A stretch of 64,000 bases of DNA from Sipunculus nudus (taxonomy: Eukaryota > Annelida > Sipuncula > Golfingiida > Sipunculidae). This document shows, in pieces, positions 1 through 11,368 of the stretch. Under the pieces are notes generated by a model. The model worked only from the letters and a program-made list of their open reading frames with translations, was not told the origin of the DNA and ran no database searches. The first letter of the stretch is position 1. Every line of letters starts with the position of its first letter. The stretch spans positions 35,507,176 through 35,571,175 of the forward strand of contig CM049311.1 of assembly GCA_026874595.1 (NCBI GenBank), read 5' to 3'. Position numbers and translations under genes: made by a program.

Positions 1-913
1 TAGTAATAAATGAGTGACTGATCGTGAAACGAGACACAAGACATGTAATGGCTAAAGAAGAAAAAGAATATGCAGGCCGTTAGGCTGAGTCTATGCCAGC
101 CCCTCCTTTCGTCTATGTGGCGTTGATAGGAAATGTTTGGCAAATCGCCTCATTGGGGCCAATCGAGTATCGATTGACGGGGAGACATGAAATATATTGG
201 CGTCAGATTCCAAGTCCCGGGTGAAAGTCCACTCCAGAGGTCGGATGAAAAGCCTATACACTCCTTTAGAAAAATGTGTTCAGAGAAGTTATCTATGCGC
301 AAAAGATGAGATAAAAGTTGGTGGTTGAACTTTGTGGGAAGCATGGGGGCGAACCCTTTAGACTAGTCAAAACTCTGAACAATTTGATAATTGCCACTAC
401 CAAACTTTTGTAAATTAAAAAAGAAGGAATGATAGGATTTAAACATTGTTTTTTTTCGCTTGTTCAGGGCTAAGTGTGTTAGTCTTCAAAGAGTAAACTT
501 GCATAAATAGATAGCTAATTGGCATGGTAGAAGGCAATATCGTGAGCTTCATATAGCTTTACATAAATTTATAATAAATTTGCATTATTGAAACACCAAA
601 ATGTGTTGTGATTTTTTTAAATTTTTAATTAAACATCCTTAATTATGTTATTTACACGCATAAATAGATATTAGGGCTACCGTGATAAATCGACATATCG
701 ACTGATGGTTTGAAAATGAAGGATCAGTATATATGATCAGCGATATTTCAGAACTGCATTGAAAATAATAGTTAAAACACCTTTTTTTAACTGGTACAGC
801 AGACTGCGCATGCTTAAGGGTTAATGGTGATATATATTGCAATAAAAATGTGCAAAAATGCACCAGTCTATCAAGATATTTTGAGTTATGCACAAATCAC
901 AATGTCTTTTATT
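1..913. other. No gene seen
   Basis: AT-rich sequence with only short open frames lacking recognisable motifs. Confidence 0.5.
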
Positions 914-1705
914 TGTTACGGGTGCCCTTTTTATTGTGTGCACAAGTCTTACAGATGTCTTTTTTATTGTGTGACACGGGCGTAATTCGTGTTGTAGCGG
1001 CCTCGCCCGGCCGGGTGTTGCACTCTCAGTTTAATCCGTACTGGTTGAACTCTCGCGGAGTGTAATGTTTAGCTCGCTGCCGTGCCTGTCTCGATTGTTC
1101 GCGTCTGTGCACGTGTTTAGTTCTTTCAATTGTTCGTGAAAAAGAATTTCCTAGAGTTTTAGGATAGGTTATAAATAGAGGCTGTGTTTTAGAGCCGAGA
1201 GAGAGGTGAGAGAATATTCCAACGGATACAGAAGCGTGTATGTCAGTTTGTGGGACCTATTCCGATAAGTGTGGCAATTATAGATTTTCTTTAGATTTTC
1301 TTCTGGATTTTGTGACGAATTTTTTTTTTGGTCTTTAGTTTACTATTCTCCGAGAGAATTTGTGTGAAATTTTCATTCGGCTTATACATTTTAAAGGACA
1401 TCGCTGTGTCAGTGGTGGTATCCAGGTACTGCGCACTTTGTTTATTTTACTGTTTTATTGTATTGATTTGTTGTTATACTGCTGTTATACTGTGTAACTG
1501 TATTGATTTTGTGTAATGTAATGTTAGGGTTGTTTTAAGAATAAATTATAGTTATTTGTTAACAACAAAAAAAACACTGACTTCTTTATTCATTCCCCTA
1601 GACATTTCACGCTGCCTAGTGTTACTGAATCTAATTTTTTTATCTCCATTACAAAATTTATGTTCATCACGCATATGTGATCTGTTGATATTAGGTTCCG
1701 TAACA
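914..1705 (+). repeat. LTR copy of the 38-47 kb family
   Basis: Matches the LTRs of the large element, starting TGTTACGG and ending CCGTAACA. The first 30 or so bases occur twice (914 and about 947), and about 40 bp are missing near 1345. It is followed at 1712 by a near-perfect tRNA-Pro primer site, so it was a 5' LTR. AATAAA is at 1540-1545. Confidence 0.85.
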
Positions 1706-1711
1706 TAAAAT

Positions 1712-1728
1712 TGGGGGCTCGTCCGGGA
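1712..1728 (+). promoter_or_regulatory. Primer-binding site next to the 914-1705 LTR
   Basis: TGGGGGCTCGTCCGGGA equals the known tRNA-Pro primer site over 17 bases and follows the LTR by 6 nt. The sequence after it is not retroelement coding DNA. Confidence 0.75.
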
Positions 1729-3320
1729 CACATGGAATACTTGAAGAATGCAAATATGTGACCTGAAGGCAACAGGTTGGCCCATCCGGCAAATCCATAT
1801 GACCCTTGTAGGTAACCAAATCATTAAAAATGAATGAGTTACCTGAACAAACCAATTTAATAACAAGACTATTTTATTTCCAAACCCAATCCGAATTTGT
1901 TTTATCTTCTGGTAGTTGCTTCTAGCTACGGTTCGTATCTTTTGTTAATTATAACAAGTGTGTATATTATAACTTTAAACAACATGTTAGAGACACAAAC
2001 ATTCTGACTCCTATTCTATTTTATGTATAATAAGGATGAGTTTCAACTCCTTGGATAATTTTGGATTGTTTGAATTATTTAAGTGTCAGTTTGGAACATT
2101 TTAAATTTTTTTTTCATAAATCAGATATTTTAAGCATCATCGGAAGTATCAATCACTGTTTCTGTTTTCTCTTTGCTGTACATTCATTTTTTTTTTCTTA
2201 TTTCTCTTTTCATACATTATATTTTTCCATTACATTTTCTAAAAAGGATATTAATATTTCAAATTGAAGTCTGCGGAACATATACGCCGAGCCAGATAAT
2301 ATAAATCGTGAAACCACATTAACGTAATAATGAGTATTTTCTATTATGCTTGTAAGTGACACGTCATATACAAGAATGGTTTGCAGAAAGACAGACAGAC
2401 AGAATTTTTATTCGCAAGATTTGTATGCATTGTAAACTAAAGCACACACAGGTTAGTGATCATTATGAAAACAATAAGTCTAAATTATAGAAAATGGCTT
2501 AATTACATATGGGAAACTGTATCGAATATGTACCCAGTCGGGTTGGCTTGAAATTGAACAATAGCAATAATTTATTTAAAATATTCCACCAAAATTCGTT
2601 CCCTTTTTCATAATTAAAACATGATAAAGTTCGAAACGTATACCTTATAAATCCATTAAATTATGAGGAAAGTACAATTTGCCTCTTTGTTTAATTATTA
2701 TCGGTGTGACACTTCGACACAATCAATACAAAAATAAAAACTTAAAAGATAACCCTGGGACTGTGTAGAATACTCAAACTTTTATTTAACCATAGAGCTC
2801 GCAATACCCCCGTGGTCATCGAATTACCATGGAAACCAATGGGCATCGACATGATGAAATCAGGACGCGTTCCTGTCAAGGAATCAAATTCCTGGAAGCC
2901 CCCTTTGGATTCCAAGCTGGCTTATGTACAGTTGACATAAAAGTCACTCTGTTGTGAGTCCAGATAAATGGCTGAATTAGACCTGATAATGTCTTTACTC
3001 ATCATCACCAGTTCACCACAAAGGTTGTTTGATCCTTCGGATATTTAACTAGGCATGGAAGTTGCTTTCGGGGAAACACCAATTTGACTTTGATATCATA
3101 AGACCATGCGAATAATAATTACCACGACGTAAATGCAATTATACTGCAATTTAGGCTTTCTCATTAAGTGAAACTAATCCGCTGACAAATATGCTTCACC
3201 CCCTACACACAAAGAATAAGAATATGATCACATATCAAAGAAAAACGTCAGGCAGGATCCATTGTTGAAATATACGAATCGCATAAGACACAAAATACGT
3301 CCATCCGCATATTCGATATA
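1726..3320 (+). repeat. 1.6-kb duplicated segment, copy 1
   Basis: Begins ACACATGGAATACTTG directly after the primer-binding site and runs to CCATCCGCATATTCGATAT. It matches 5123-6740 over its whole length with scattered small differences. Its open frames are short and not protein-like, so it is taken as non-coding. Confidence 0.8.
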
Positions 3321-3325
3321 TATGT

Positions 3326-3661
3326 CTTCAGTTTACTTTCTGGATTGTTTTAAGAGCTTTACATTGGCCTGCAATTCTCCGAGAGAATTTGTGTAAACTT
3401 TTCATTCGGCTTATACATTTTAAAGAACATCGCTGTGTCAGTGGTGGTATCCAGGTACTGTGCACTTTATTGATTTTACTGTTTGATTGTATTGATTCGT
3501 TGATATACTGCTGTTATACTGTGTAATTGTATTGATTTAGTGTATTGTGATGTTAGGGTTGTTTTACAAATAAATTATAGTTATTTGTTAACACAAAAAC
3601 CATTGACTTCTTTATTCATTCCCCTAGACATTTCACGCTGCCTAGTGTTACAGAATCTGAT
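3326..3661 (+). repeat. Truncated LTR fragment
   Basis: The fragment covers the middle and most of the 3' half of the LTR (CTTCAGTTTACTTTCTGG to the GTGTTACAGAATCTGA stretch). It lacks the beginning and the last 90 or so bases. It has the same orientation as the LTR at 914-1705 and begins where the 1.6-kb duplicated segment ends. Confidence 0.8.
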
Positions 3662-5122
3662 TTTCAGTGCAAAGTAATAATTTTACCTTGAAATGAAATT
3701 GCAGGTGATTAGAGAAAGTCCATCAAATTTTCTTAGAAATTTATAAATTGTCAGAGAAGTATTCTTTTCAAACAGTACACATTTTCAGACAATCAGTCAT
3801 TTCAACATTTGCAGTCATTATGTATTCACTTCAATCAGGAAATTTCATTGACATGAATTCATGAGTTGTAAACAAAAACACATTCAACCCCAATGCGAAA
3901 ATCAGGTCATATGCTAAGATGAAAGGTTATATGCTCTTTATAGAAAGCAGGGTGAAATTAAATAATTATTATAAAGGACAGGGTTTCCTACATGTTTTGT
4001 CATCATAAAAATACCTGCATTAATTTGGAACTGCTTTTCCTTTCTGAATAAGTAGGGGTGAGCGGGCTTAGGTACAATGTTTGTTGGCAAAAATAAGAGA
4101 ACAGTTAAATTTCAAGGAGCAATTGATAGCGAAGCTTAATAAATGTTAAATTAATTTTGTCAACAAAACATGATAATATTACAAATTAGATGTTGACATA
4201 TTAGGCTAAATAGAACGTATGACTCAGAAGAGGTGAGTCAAATCTAACAATATATGGACCAAGATTTAACATGTAAACCAGCGTTTTCAACCTCTAGTTG
4301 CTTTTGGTTCTCGTAATAATAGAATGGCTGAAACTCGGGGAGGGTGTGGGAGAAATGATTCGGAAGATAATCAGCTTGATATAAACGTGATATTATATGG
4401 CAATCATGGTAAATCATGCTATATTATATAATTGACGTTCGAAGTATAAAATGCACCATGCAATAGAAGAGGCTTGATATTTTATTATATTAAAGCATTG
4501 CATTAACTAGATTTTACATATATTAATGTTATAGTACAATAAGGAAGTATTCTGATATTACTATATACTTGCAACGTTTTTGATATATAACAGTAACTTA
4601 TTTGGAACATATAATGTTTATTTACACGGAGAAGCGCCGGTATCCGATACCTTCAGAACTGTCGGTGTAAAAACCCTTACAAATGCATTAAGCTAATACA
4701 ATCAAATACATACCTAACTTAAAAACAAAGCAGCGGCCTATGTTTATCCAAATTAAATGTATATCCATTCCAAAATTATATATAAGTATACCCAGAGCTT
4801 CGATACAGATTCTTTATAACTGTAGATGCTGCATCAAACATAAATAATTTTTTAGAAGGATCTGAGTACGTTGCAACGAGCCAGGACGCCTATAGGTAGC
4901 TTACTCTTGGTCGCCTATGACGTACAAGAAATCTACCGAGCCTTAACGAAGAGTACACAGAAAATCAAGATGACGAAGCAAATAATTTCTTCCTTTTTAC
5001 AACAATCACTTTTGCAAATTTAGTGCCACTTTAAATCGAACATGACCAAATGTCGTGTATGTTTTAGTTTACATCCTAATGAGACCGTCATTGGCCGTCA
5101 TAAACCAGTGTTTAGTGGCCCT
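3662..5122. other. No gene seen
   Basis: AT-rich DNA between the LTR fragment and the second 1.6-kb segment. No open frame above 60 codons and no clear repeat. Confidence 0.5.
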
Positions 5123-6740
5123 TGGACACGTGGAATACTTGTAGTATGCAAATATTTGAATTGAAGGCACCAGGGTGGCCAATCCGGCAATGAAACATCA
5201 ATATGACCCTTGTAGGTAACCGTTGACAAGAATCATTAAAAATGAATGCGTTACCTGAACCAACCAATTTAATAACAAGAGTGTTTCATTTCCAAACCCC
5301 ATCCGAATTTGTGTTATCTTCTGGATAGTTGCATTTAGCTATGGTTCGTATATTTTGTTAATTATAACAAGTGTGTATATTATAACTTTAAACAACATGT
5401 TAGAGACACAAACATTCTGACTCCTATTCTATTTTACGCCCTGGACAATTTTGGATTATTTGATTTATTTTAGTGTCAGTTTGGAACACTTTTCACTTTT
5501 TTCATAAATCAGATATTTTAAGCATCATCGGATGTATCAATCACTGTTTCTGTTTTCTCTTTGTTGTACATCCATTTTTTTTATTTCTCTATTCTAACAT
5601 TATATTTTTCCATTACATTTTCTATAAAGGATATCAATATTTCAAATTGAAGTCTTCGGAACATATAAGCCGAGACAGATGATATAAATCGTGAAACCAC
5701 ATTAACGTAATAATGAGTATTTTCTATTATGCTTGTAAGTGACACGTCATATTCAAGAATGGATAGCAGAAGGACAGACCGACAGTCTATTTATGTGCAA
5801 GATTTGTATGCATTTTAAACTATAGCAGACACAGTTTAGTGATCATTATGAAAACAATAAGTCTTAATTATAGAAAATGACTTATTTACATATGGGAAAC
5901 TGAATTTGTATCGAATATGTACCCAGTCGGGTTGGCTTGAAATTGAACAATAGCAATAATTTATTTAAAATATTCCACCAAAATTCGTTCCCTTTTTCAT
6001 AATTAAAACATGATAAAGTTCGAAACGTATACCTTATAAATCCATTAAATTATGAGGAAAGTACAATTTGCCTCTTTGTTTAATATTACTTTGTATGCGA
6101 CACTTCGACACAATCAATACAAAAATCAAAAATGTTAAAGATAACCCTGGGACTGTGTAGAATACAATAACTTTTATTTAACCATAGATTTCGCAATAGC
6201 CCCGTGGTCATCGAATTGCCATGGAAACCAATGGGCATCGACATGATGAAATCAGGACGCGAACCTGTCTATGAATCAAATTCCTGGAAGCCCCTTTTGG
6301 ATTCCAGGCTGGCTTATGAACAGTTGACATAAAAGTCACCCTGTTATAAGTCCAGATAAATGGCTGAATTAGACCAGATGATGTCTTTACTCGTCATCAC
6401 CAGTTCACCACAAAGGTTGTTTGGTCCTTACTGGCAAGACCGTTTATCCCTTCGGAAATTTAACTAGGTATGGAAGTTGCTTTCAGGGAAACACCAATTT
6501 GACTTTGATATCATAAGACCATGCAAATAATAATCACCACGACGTAAATGCAATTATACTGCAATTAAGACTTTCTCATAAAGTGAAACTAATCCACTGA
6601 CAATTATGCTTCACCCCCAAAGGTACACACAAAGAATAAGAATATGATCACATATCAAAGAAAAACGTCAGACAGGACCCATTGTTGAAATATACAAATC
6701 GCATTAATCACCAAATACGTCCATCCCCATATTCTATATG
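5123..6740 (+). repeat. 1.6-kb duplicated segment, copy 2
   Basis: Same segment as 1726-3320 (ACACGTGGAATACTTG to CCATCCCCATATTCTATAT), but with no LTR or primer site at either side. It is 23 bp longer, including extra bases near 6430. Confidence 0.8.
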
Positions 6741-6864
6741 TATAAACTTTGTAAAGCGTCACAATCATAACAAAAGGAGTATGGTTTACCCATGGTTTAA
6801 AGCAGCGAGGCTGAACCAGGGGTTTTTCGAAAAATACCTGAAGAACAATTTTTTCTACTTGGAA

Positions 6865-6987
6865 CTATCGCGACCAATTGCGATTAACAGTGACTTGACG
6901 TGCGACCATCTTACGATTATCTGACTGTAGCTTAATCGTGAGATGGGCGCAGGACAAATCACTGGTAATCGCAATTGGTCGCGAAAG
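6865..6987. repeat. Foldback element, arms of about 55 bp
   Basis: The left arm (6865-6919) is largely the reverse complement of the right arm (6931-6987). The outer part shares the exact block CGCGACCAATTGCGATT; the inner part pairs TGCGACCATCTTACGATTA with a near match. The loop is about 11 nt. It lies about 125 bp downstream of lectin A's stop codon. Confidence 0.75.
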
Positions 6988-7112
6988 GTCTGATTGTAGC
7001 TTGTATCTTGTGGTACATTGTCGTGTCCCTAATGTACCTGGGACTTTGAATCATATTGAGGTTCAGTATACAGTTTATTCATACTCCTCGCACACCCTGC
7101 TTCTGCACCAGA

Positions 7113-7345
7113 CTATTTGCAGACGAGAGTCTTTTCGCAGATAACACTGTTCGACATAACCATGGAGGACGGCGCCCACTCGAAATCCCATGCGCATGTG
7201 ACAGCGTATTTTCCCACCCAAATGTTCAGAGATGTTCCGTCACTCCAGTTGTTGTAATCCACTTCCTGTCCTGTTGCCATCCAAACCCACTTATTCTTGC
7301 CAAACTTCATCGCCGATATCCAGATCATCTTACGGCGGTGTATAT
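7113..7345 (-). pseudogene. Lectin A exon 4: CTLD second half and stop
   Basis: Acceptor CTTTTTTCAG, then an open frame to TAG at 7115-7113. Motifs are KMIWISA, WVWMATGQEVDY, NWSDGTS, VTCAWDFEWAP and VICEKTLVC. The exon itself is intact; it is listed as pseudogene only because exon 3 of the same copy is shifted. Confidence 0.8.
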
Positions 7346-7355
7346 CTGAAAAAAG

Positions 7356-8060
7356 TAAAATTAATTAGTCACATGCCACATATTAGCTTATTCTAGTAAA
7401 TGTAGTTAGTCATATGCCACAATGTAGCTTATTTTAGTCAAATTAGTAAGAAACTTGCCACTATGTAGCTTATTCTAGTCAAATTAATTAGAAACCTGCC
7501 GTATTGTAGCTTATTTAAGTCAAATTAGTTAGATAAATGTCAAAATGTAGCTTATTCTAGTAAAAATAGTAAGTCACATGCCACAATGTAGCTTATTCTA
7601 GTAAAATTAGTAAGGCGCATGCCACAATTTAGCTATCTTTAGTCAAATAAGTTAGTCACATACCACAATGTAGCTTATACTAGTAAATGTAGTTGGTCAC
7701 ATGCCACAATATAGCTTATTTTAGTTATATTAGTAAGTAACATGCCATTATGTAGCTAATTCTATTCAAATTAGTTAGACACATGCCGTAATGTAGCTTA
7801 TTTTAGTAAAATTATTTAGTCACATGGCACAATGAAGCTTAATATTATTCTAGTAAAATTAGTAAGGCGCATGCCACAATTTAGCTTATTTTAGCCATAT
7901 TAGTAAGTAACATGCCATTATGTAGCTAATTCTATTCAAATTAGTTAGACAAATGCGTAATGTAGGTTATTTTAGTAAAAGTATTTAGTCACATGGCACA
8001 ATGAAGCTTATTCTAGTAAAATTAGTAAGGCGCATGCCACAATGTAGCTTGTTCTACGTT
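7356..8060. repeat. 41-bp minisatellite, about 17 copies
   Basis: The unit is like ATGCCACAATGTAGCTTATT plus CTAGTCAAATTAGTTAGTCAC. TAGCTT anchors fall at 7384, 7425, 7466, 7507, 7548, 7589 and 7630, exactly 41 apart. Near 7850-8060 a block of about four units repeats the one before it, a higher-order structure. The array lies in intron 3 of lectin A. Confidence 0.9.
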
Positions 8061-8812
8061 TTTTCATGACGCCATACAATAAAATTTTTGTTCTTCGGAC
8101 TCTCCGCTACTATTTTTTTTTTGATCAATTTTTTTGGGAGTCCTTCAAGGTCCATGATCATGTTGCTAAGTGTGCTGTAACACAAATGCCCTAAGCCTAT
8201 TCTAAAAGGTCCTAACAATTGACTAAATGTTGCGTTGATCATATTTACACCATTTCAAGAACTGAAGCATTTTGTTTTTGTATCTAGGCAGACTGGTTAG
8301 GTTCCACGTACTGAGTCTCTGTCAGTAAGCCAATCAAAAGAAAATGGAAGAAAACAATCGCTAACTGGCACTTTATTGGCGGAGTTCGTAGAATGATAAA
8401 ACCTTTTTCTTGTGGCCTTACTTGTAAAAAATCAGACATCATTAAAAACTACGAAATATTGCGACATTAAGATTTTCAGCAAGATTTTCTAATAGCATGT
8501 CGTGACACCCTTACATCTCGTAAGAATATATAATAACACATCAGTTTTAAATTGGTACATTGCTGTTCTTCTCTATGGAAAATCTAAAGAAAATCAAATT
8601 CATTTTCGCATACTTTTTATATAATTACAAATTATTCAATATTTTACGAACCTAGTAAGAGCAGGATACTCTTTTAAATTGTATGACAATACCATGTATT
8701 TCGCCGTAATGTTTCAAATTTTCAATTTGTTTCAGCGAAATTTAAGAAAAAATATATTTTCTAAATAAGAAAGAAATATGAAAGAGAAAAAATATAAGCC
8801 CACTTTATAACA

Positions 8813-8827
8813 CCCCCCCCCCCCCCC
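8813..8827. repeat. C(15) homopolymer
   Basis: A run of 15 C in intron 3 of lectin A, one of nine C or G runs of 10 or more in this AT-rich window. Confidence 0.9.
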
Positions 8828-8969
8828 GCCGCTCTTAAAACTTTAGGGAGATATTTTCCAATGTGCGTCAACAAACCCGCGGGGGACATCTCACCAATCA
8901 CATTGAGGTATTATCCCCTTGGAAAACACATTCTGGATCTCATGAAATACTGTAAGTTCATATCATCAC

Positions 8970-9166
8970 CTTTGTATTCTTCCGGTATTGCGGCAAACAG
9001 ATGTTGATTTTCTGCTTCACTCCTATGCTGACGAGCTGTGCTCCTTCCTTAAGGCATTTTGTCTCCGCCTCCTTGATCGAGTAGATCCATTCCAGCAAAA
9101 ACAGATAACACGACACCAAATTCGTATTATTCGGATGGAACGGAAGTTTAAAACTACTGGGACATT
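8970..9166 (-). pseudogene. Lectin A exon 3: CTLD first half, frameshifted
   Basis: The acceptor TTTCTTCCTAG is strong and the donor AAAG|GTGATG matches the family. The exon reads ECPSSF, SCYLF, IKEAETKC and GAQLVSI before a one-base deletion near 9020-9024 shifts the frame. The final 40 or so bases keep family motifs in the shifted frame. Confidence 0.7.
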
Positions 9167-9953
9167 CTAGGAAGAAAGGAAAACCATGGAGCTCAGATTC
9201 AATTCATAGACTTATTTCAAATTTTAAATTTAATTCATGCAGCTTCTTTCACAGAGTGAAAATAAAATAAAGAAAAATAAAAAATTTCTGTATATATACA
9301 ATCAGCTCGGTTAAGCACACAAATTTCGTTTCTAAGTCAATTTTGACAACGGCATAAACAATTTTCTTTTGATTTTCAGTAGAAATCTATCGAATGTTGC
9401 AACTTTGAGTTTCTATGAATTAAAAAAAAATCTTGAATTACAATAGTTTTATGCCGATTGGAATAATATAAATAGACCACACAAAAAAATTAATTTCTGC
9501 AACGGATTTGCCCCTCCCGTTTTTCGTGGATTATTTTCTTTTCCAAAAGTATTTGGAAATTTGAACCCTTGCCTCGAATTCCCAAGACATTTACATGGGG
9601 AAGACAAAATATTTTTTTAACAAGAATTTATTCACAAAAAACATTCCACATACACAAAAACATACAAAAGCACAAAACAGGTAATGAAGTTACATTCAGT
9701 AAACGCTTCCTACACAATGCATGCCTAACACAAAAGACTTACAGGGACTTACCCAACAAACGAGACAAAATATTTTGGTTGAATTCACTATTTAAAGATA
9801 TGAAGTGATTTTTTATGTTTCCTAACATATTTGCCAAATTCCCCGTATCCTATCTGAAATAGTAAATGAAAAATTCCCCGCACGCAAATATATCTTTTTA
9901 GTTTTTTTCTCAGCATCTGAAGAATAGTTTTTTTGTGTGGTCTAAATGCATAC

Positions 9954-10151
9954 CGCACACGGTCTTGGGATCAGCTCGCTCTTGTATTAAGGGTGACAAC
10001 AAAAAAATCATGTCCCTGTTAAACCTAGGACAGAGACATCCTCTTCGGCAAAGTCCATAACATCCTGATTCCCATTCTAGATATTTGTTTCTGCCCGATA
10101 ATTCGGATGAGTCGTTTCTGTCACTTCTTCTTGCCGCAGTTAACATGCCAA
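9954..10151 (-). pseudogene. Lectin A exon 2: cysteine module
   Basis: 198 nt, phase 1 at both ends (TTTTTAG acceptor, TGCG|GTATGC donor), open throughout. It encodes GMLTAA at the start, GCYGLCRRGC in the middle and DPKTVC at the end, in register with copies C and D. It is 33 nt (11 codons) shorter than in copy C. Confidence 0.6.
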
Positions 10152-10932
10152 CTAAAAATTACCAGTTCTAATTCTTTAAAATAATACAAGTACAATACTT
10201 GAAATTATTCTGAAACAAAAGGCGAGATTCGGTTAAAATTATTTTGTAACCGAAAAAAACGTTACAAAACAAAGGAAAAGAATTCACATGATCATCTAGC
10301 ATAGATTTTTTCCACCTACTGACTTATGACAATTATATCACAATGGCTATCATTTCGTTATACGGATGATGTAAATATGATATGAAAGGTCACCAATATC
10401 CATTATATTAATTTTCATAAATGTTATTTTCTCAGATCAGTTTGAAAAAAAAAACGGTAGAGCAATATTAATAATTGTAGAATAATTTTCAGGTCACAGC
10501 TCTGTACGAAATACATTTGCATACATATATAAACATAGATTGAGAAAACCTTAGCATTACCACACATATACGATATTGACTACATATAAAAATATATACA
10601 AACACACATATACATGTACATCAACACCACTTTCACCCGTCGATATTTCAACTTTTGGAATGAAACATACTAAATTTAAATTTCTTATTTGTTGCATGCC
10701 CGAGTTTCATGTATATTTTGTGTATGTACTGTGTTTAATGGTTCGGTCCATGGAATGGAATAGCACACAGAGGAATAAACACATACTCTATCAAAAGAAT
10801 ATTATATAATGCTTTTTTTGTTTATTATACTTTATGTGTAATATTAAACATATCTTACCATACGGTTTAAACTAATCTATATTTTGAAATATTTAAACAT
10901 ATTACATTATATCATATCAATATATAACAAAG

Positions 10933-10933
10933 T

Positions 10934-10963
<30 letters not shown>
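10933..10963. repeat. (AT)n microsatellite
   Basis: Uninterrupted AT dinucleotides in intron 1 of lectin A. Confidence 0.9.
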
Positions 10964-10965
<2 letters not shown>

Positions 10966-11316
10966 CACATTAATATCATGGTATTGTTCATATAGTGTTC
11001 GTATATTTTAAGAAAATAGTACATGTATAATCATACCCATTCCAAGAAGAACAGATACATGAATTTCCCAGCGTGCGAGGGCCATGTCGCCTTGTGATTT
11101 CTGAAGATAATAAAGTATCATATATGACAATTTCCCAACAACCAATTTTCCTTAGTATCACATATAACAGTTTGGGGGTAATGCATGGTCTACTGTTTCG
11201 CATATTGATCATGTTGTTACTGTTGATCATGTCATCTGCTTCAATGTCAATATAACAACCAAAAAAACACAGGTCTCCGGGTTAACCTGTTCTTTTTTTC
11301 ACTTGATTTTATATAC

Positions 11317-11368
11317 TGAGATAAACTTCCCCCAAAACGCACCAAAGACAGAGGAATTTTAGTAACAT
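11317..11368 (-). pseudogene. Lectin A exon 1: signal peptide
   Basis: ATG at 11368 starts 17 hydrophobic codons (MLLKFLCLWCVLGEVYL) plus one base before a CA|GTATAT donor. The 52-nt length and phase 1 equal exon 1 of copies B and C. Similarity at base level is weak, so this call rests on position, length, phase and hydrophobicity. Confidence 0.45.

Larger units (their letters stand above)
7113..11368 (-). pseudogene. Lectin A: C-type lectin gene copy with a 1-nt deletion in exon 3
   Basis: Minus-strand exons are 11368-11317 (signal peptide MLLKFLCLWCVLGEVYL), 10151-9954 (cysteine module, 198 nt), 9166-8970 (CTLD first half, 197 nt) and 7345-7113 (CTLD second half with TAG). They total 680 nt, one short of a multiple of three. 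In exon 3 the frame reads ECPSSF, SCYLFLLEW and GAQLVSI, then fails. A one-base gap near 9020-9024 relative to copies C and D explains it: past that point the next frame has the family's SEAEN..HL and EEYK motifs up to the donor. Exons 2 and 4 are open. Introns 1 and 2 are 1165 and 787 nt; intron 3 (1624 nt) holds a 41-bp minisatellite. It could be a real pseudogene, an allele or a base error. Exon 1 is the least certain part. Confidence 0.65.

Noticed and set aside
7356-8060. CRISPR-like array
   Set aside because: Units of 41 bp are directly adjacent with no unique spacers, and the DNA is from an animal; it is a minisatellite.
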